Shown here: positions 61,312 through 64,000 of the stretch, piece by piece
Position numbering within the stretch: position 1 is the first letter of the stretch
Layout: every line of letters begins with the position of its first letter
Assembly: GCA_023667045.1 (NCBI GenBank)
Contig: JAMPAU010000002.1
Location: 248,001 to 312,000 of the forward strand
Direction: 5' to 3'
Origin: Ruminococcus flavefaciens
GTDB lineage: Bacteria; Bacillota; Clostridia; Oscillospirales; Ruminococcaceae
DNA: 64,000 nucleotides
Position numbers and translations under genes: made by a program
Notes under the pieces: generated by a model
Databases searched by the model: none
What the model was told of the DNA's origin: nothing
What the model saw: the letters and a program-made list of their open reading frames with translations, nothing else

Positions 61312-63843
61312 ATGAATCTGAAAAAAATAATAGCCGGAGTAATGGCTGTTTGTTCGCTTGGCGTGGCAGTTCCGGCGGTAAGTTCTGCACCTGATGTAAA
61401 TGCGGTCGGTAACGTCCTTGCATTTCCCGGAGCGGTCGGTGGCGGAAAGTATGCTACAGGCGGACGAGGCGGTGAAGTTTATCACGTCACCAACCTTAAC
61501 GACAGCGGAGCAGGTTCATTCCGTGACGCTGTAAGCAAATCGGGGCGTATAGTTGTATTTGACGTAAGCGGTACTATCGAGCTGAAAAGTAACATTCTCT
61601 GCCAGAGCAACATCACCATTGCCGGACAGACAGCCCCTGGCGGTTCGGGAATAACTCTTAAAAACTATAAAATGGGTATGTCCGGCGATAATATAATATG
61701 CCGTTATATAAGTTCACGACCCGGACCGTATACTGCGACGAGTTCCGGCAACGATGCGTGGGGCGGTTCTAACGGTTCAAACTCAATAATTGACCACTGC
61801 TCAATGGGTTGGACAACCGACGAACAGTGGGGGCTTTATTCAAACAATATGAACTATACCGTACAGTATTCCGTGCTTGGTCCTGCTGATTCTTGGGGCG
61901 GTCACAAAAAGGGACTTCACGGTTTCGGAATGATGATGGGCAAGGGCAACCTCACCTTTGACCACAACCTCATAATACACAACGTTTCAAGAAATTTCAG
62001 GGGAAAAGTCGAGGGTACAAATACAGCGGATTTTACAAACAACGTCATCTATGACTGGGGCTATCAGACAGCTTACGGCACTATCGGACATCTTAATTAT
62101 GTAAACAATACTCTTAAAATGGGCAACTCCACAACAGGCGGAAAACACTATGTAAATGTTGATAGTTCCACAAAACCGGAAAACTTCAAAATTTACATTG
62201 ACGGAAACAGGATTCTCAATAAAGACAATTCGGTTTATGAGACTCCCACAAATGACAACTGGGCAGGCGTTGACGTTAAAGAATCTATCGGAATCACTAA
62301 AGACCAGCTTGTTTCAGATTCGCCTTTTCAGACTTTGATAAACGGTGAAAATGTATCGTCTGTACAGGACGTTGAAAGTGCGGAAGATTCATATAATCAC
62401 GTTATAAGCTATGCCGGAAACGGTATATCACCCGAAAAACGTACAGCTATAGACCTACAGTGTGCAGAAGAAACACTTAACGGCACAGGCTCATGTAGCG
62501 GTACAGCCTCGTATGATGACGCTACTGACGCTAACAAGGAAAATATTGACAAGTATCAGATTCAGTGCGGAGTGGTTTATGAATATCCGTCGGCAGTTCT
62601 CACAAAGGAAATAACAGACAGCGACAATGACGGTATGCCGGACGAATGGGAACTTGCAAGAGGTCTCGACCCGAATGACGCAAGCGACTATAAAGGCGAT
62701 TACTGCGGACAGGGTTATATGAACATAGAATACTACATAAATGATCTTACTGTTAATTCTTTTCCGGAGGGCGTTGTAACTCTCTCGCCCAAAACAACTA
62801 TTGTAGAGCCAGTCCCTGCAAAGTCGGCATTTGAGACTATTGAGGCGGAAAGTTATACATCGCAAGACGGCATAAAAACTGAAGATTTATCAACGGGCGG
62901 ACAGAATATAGGCTTTATTGAAAACGGCGATTATGCAGTATATAATAAGCTTGATTTCGGTGATGGTGCTAAGTCATTCGGCGGAAAGATTTCCGGCAAT
63001 GCCTGTGCTATGGAGCTTTACCTTGACAACATGAACGGCAGTCCGGTTGCAACGGTAAATTTCAAAGGCACTTCCGGATTTTCTGACTATCAGGACGTTA
63101 TGTTTAATATACCCGAAATTACAGATACTCACAATCTGTATATAAAGTTCACAGGCGGTGACGGCTACCTCATGAACGCCGACAGCTTTATTTTCGGCAA
63201 GGAAAGCGTATCTCTTAACGGTAAATATTTCACTCATGCTTCCGTACTGGAATCAGCTAATCCTAATTCATGGGAAATAGCAGAAAACGCACAGGTCGGC
63301 TCTCTGATTTTCGGTGACCGTGATTTTACTATTGCGACAATTCCGGAATGCCTGAAAGGTGCTGAGATAATGAAAACTGCCTGTGACGCAAAAAGCGTTA
63401 CACAGAGAAATACTCTTGTATTCACGACAGGAGCAGACGCTGATATATACGTTGGTGTTGATACAAGAGTAGAAAAAACTCCAGAGTTCCTTGACGGCTG
63501 GACAAAGACAGACGAAACATTTACATCTTCAAATGATGTTACTTTCGTGCTTTACAAAAGAACTTTCCAGAAAATGAAATCTGTAGTAATCGGCTATAAC
63601 GGACAGTCTGCAAACTGCGTGAACTTTACATTATTCGCACAGCCTCATACGGCAACAGAACAGCTTAAAGGCGACATTAACTCAGACGGCAAGGTAAACG
63701 TTGCTGATTTGGTGCTTTTAAATAAACACATACTTGCCATAGATTCACTTACGGCAGAGCAGTGCAAAACAGCCGATTTGGCAGAGGACGGCAGAATTGA
63801 TTCTTTTGATATGATCGAACTCAGAAAACTAGTATTAAATTAA
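61312..63843 (+). CDS. Secreted dockerin-bearing pectate lyase (PL1-like)
   Basis: The protein has 843 aa. A signal peptide (about 1-31) is followed by a parallel beta-helix pectate-lyase region starting AFPGAVGGGKYATGGRGGEVYHVTNLND, with NIICRYISSRPGP and IIDHCSMGW. Next come a DSDNDGMPDEWE calcium motif (about 441), a CBM6-like module (FETIEAESY to about residue 627), an unrecognised beta domain (about 630-775), and a type I dockerin (785-843). The dockerin has two calcium loops, DINSDGKVNVADL and DLAEDGRIDSFDM, for binding a cohesin scaffold. It cleaves pectin backbones outside the cell. GGGAGG precedes the ATG. Confidence 0.93.
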   Translation: MNLKKIIAGVMAVCSLGVAVPAVSSAPDVNAVGNVLAFPGAVGGGKYATGGRGGEVYHVTNLNDSGAGSFRDAVSKSGRIVVFDVSGTIELKSNILCQSNITIAGQTAPGGSGITLKNYKMGMSGDNIICRYISSRPGPYTATSSGNDAWGGSNGSNSIIDHCSMGWTTDEQWGLYSNNMNYTVQYSVLGPADSWGGHKKGLHGFGMMMGKGNLTFDHNLIIHNVSRNFRGKVEGTNTADFTNNVIYDWGYQTAYGTIGHLNYVNNTLKMGNSTTGGKHYVNVDSSTKPENFKIYIDGNRILNKDNSVYETPTNDNWAGVDVKESIGITKDQLVSDSPFQTLINGENVSSVQDVESAEDSYNHVISYAGNGISPEKRTAIDLQCAEETLNGTGSCSGTASYDDATDANKENIDKYQIQCGVVYEYPSAVLTKEITDSDNDGMPDEWELARGLDPNDASDYKGDYCGQGYMNIEYYINDLTVNSFPEGVVTLSPKTTIVEPVPAKSAFETIEAESYTSQDGIKTEDLSTGGQNIGFIENGDYAVYNKLDFGDGAKSFGGKISGNACAMELYLDNMNGSPVATVNFKGTSGFSDYQDVMFNIPEITDTHNLYIKFTGGDGYLMNADSFIFGKESVSLNGKYFTHASVLESANPNSWEIAENAQVGSLIFGDRDFTIATIPECLKGAEIMKTACDAKSVTQRNTLVFTTGADADIYVGVDTRVEKTPEFLDGWTKTDETFTSSNDVTFVLYKRTFQKMKSVVIGYNGQSANCVNFTLFAQPHTATEQLKGDINSDGKVNVADLVLLNKHILAIDSLTAEQCKTADLAEDGRIDSFDMIELRKLVLN

Positions 63844-63946
63844 AAATAAAAGAATATTACAGTATATTTTTTAATGGTCTTTGAATTATTTATTTCTTTT
63901 TTAACAGAAAATTTATCATATTTTTACTACTTTTTTCTGTTAACTA

Positions 63947-63975
63947 TTGACTTTTTTTGTTGAATAGTGTATAAT
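63947..63975 (+). promoter_or_regulatory. Promoter of a gene beyond the window
   Basis: TTGACT and TATAAT are separated by 17 bp. The gene it serves starts after position 64000. Nothing else was seen in 63844-64000. Confidence 0.65.
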
Positions 63976-64000
63976 AATGTTAAAGAAATTTCAATAAAGA

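Overview
The window looks like the chromosome of a low-to-mid GC, strictly anaerobic Gram-positive of the Ruminococcus / Oscillospiraceae type. This is inferred from gene content, not from a database match. The pointers are a secreted pectate lyase with a C-terminal type I dockerin (cellulosome-style plant wall degradation), a Gram-positive PolC replicase, a Na+-pumping oxaloacetate decarboxylase, an FHA-RodA-PBP cluster, and almost uniform sigma-A promoters with 17-bp spacers. Apart from one stand-alone tyrosine recombinase beside a degenerate repeat array, no phage, insertion sequence or CRISPR was seen.

Layout. 1-1.6 kb: the 3' end of an asnB and a pyrB carrying a PyrI-like zinc tail. 1.6-3.9 kb (minus): a PH-like protein, an FkbM methyltransferase and a leucine-rich-repeat membrane protein. 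4-6 kb: a MATE exporter and an unknown gene, then tRNA-Gln. 6.2-8.4 kb (minus): a His-rich CobW/COG0523 GTPase and a second CobW-like P-loop protein fused to a DUF1980-like domain, probably metal homeostasis. 8.6-12 kb: a four-gene oxaloacetate decarboxylase sodium pump. 12.6-15.9 kb: three secreted D,D-peptidase-like proteins in a row, two of which have lost their catalytic residues. 16-24.7 kb: pgi, a P-loop protein, YceD-rpmF, a radical SAM/PDZ protein, der-plsY-gpsA, and an AsnB-like protein that lacks the glutaminase Cys.

24.8-31 kb (minus): an unknown gene, a LUD protein, hpf, the FHA-RodA-PBP cell-wall operon and a SleB-like hydrolase with a Thr-rich linker. 31.5-37.3 kb: ligA, an unknown gene, a macrodomain protein, an ArsC-like protein, and a CopA copper ATPase with HMA domains at both ends. 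37.4-38.8 kb: a repeat array with a (TA)n core next to a tyrosine recombinase. 39.2-39.4 kb: two tRNA-Ser genes. 39.6-51 kb: the conserved pyrH-frr-uppS-cdsA-(insert)-dxr-rseP-ispG-polC block, linking UMP and translation recycling with isoprenoid and lipid synthesis and replication. 51-61.2 kb: a complete histidine pathway core (hisZGDCBHA, F, IE) interspersed with small unknown genes. 61.3-63.8 kb: the dockerin pectate lyase.

Functional threads: cell-envelope construction dominates (PBP/RodA/FHA, three DD-peptidase homologues, SleB hydrolase, uppS/cdsA/plsY/gpsA). The other threads are amino acid and nucleotide synthesis (his, asn, pyr) and Na+-linked energy conservation. The most unusual items are the pair of apparent peptidoglycan-peptidase pseudoenzymes at 13.8-15.9 kb, the CobW-DUF1980 fusion operon, the Cys-less AsnB, the PyrB-zinc tail fusion, and the repeat array beside the recombinase. 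All assignments come from reading motifs by eye; no search was run.
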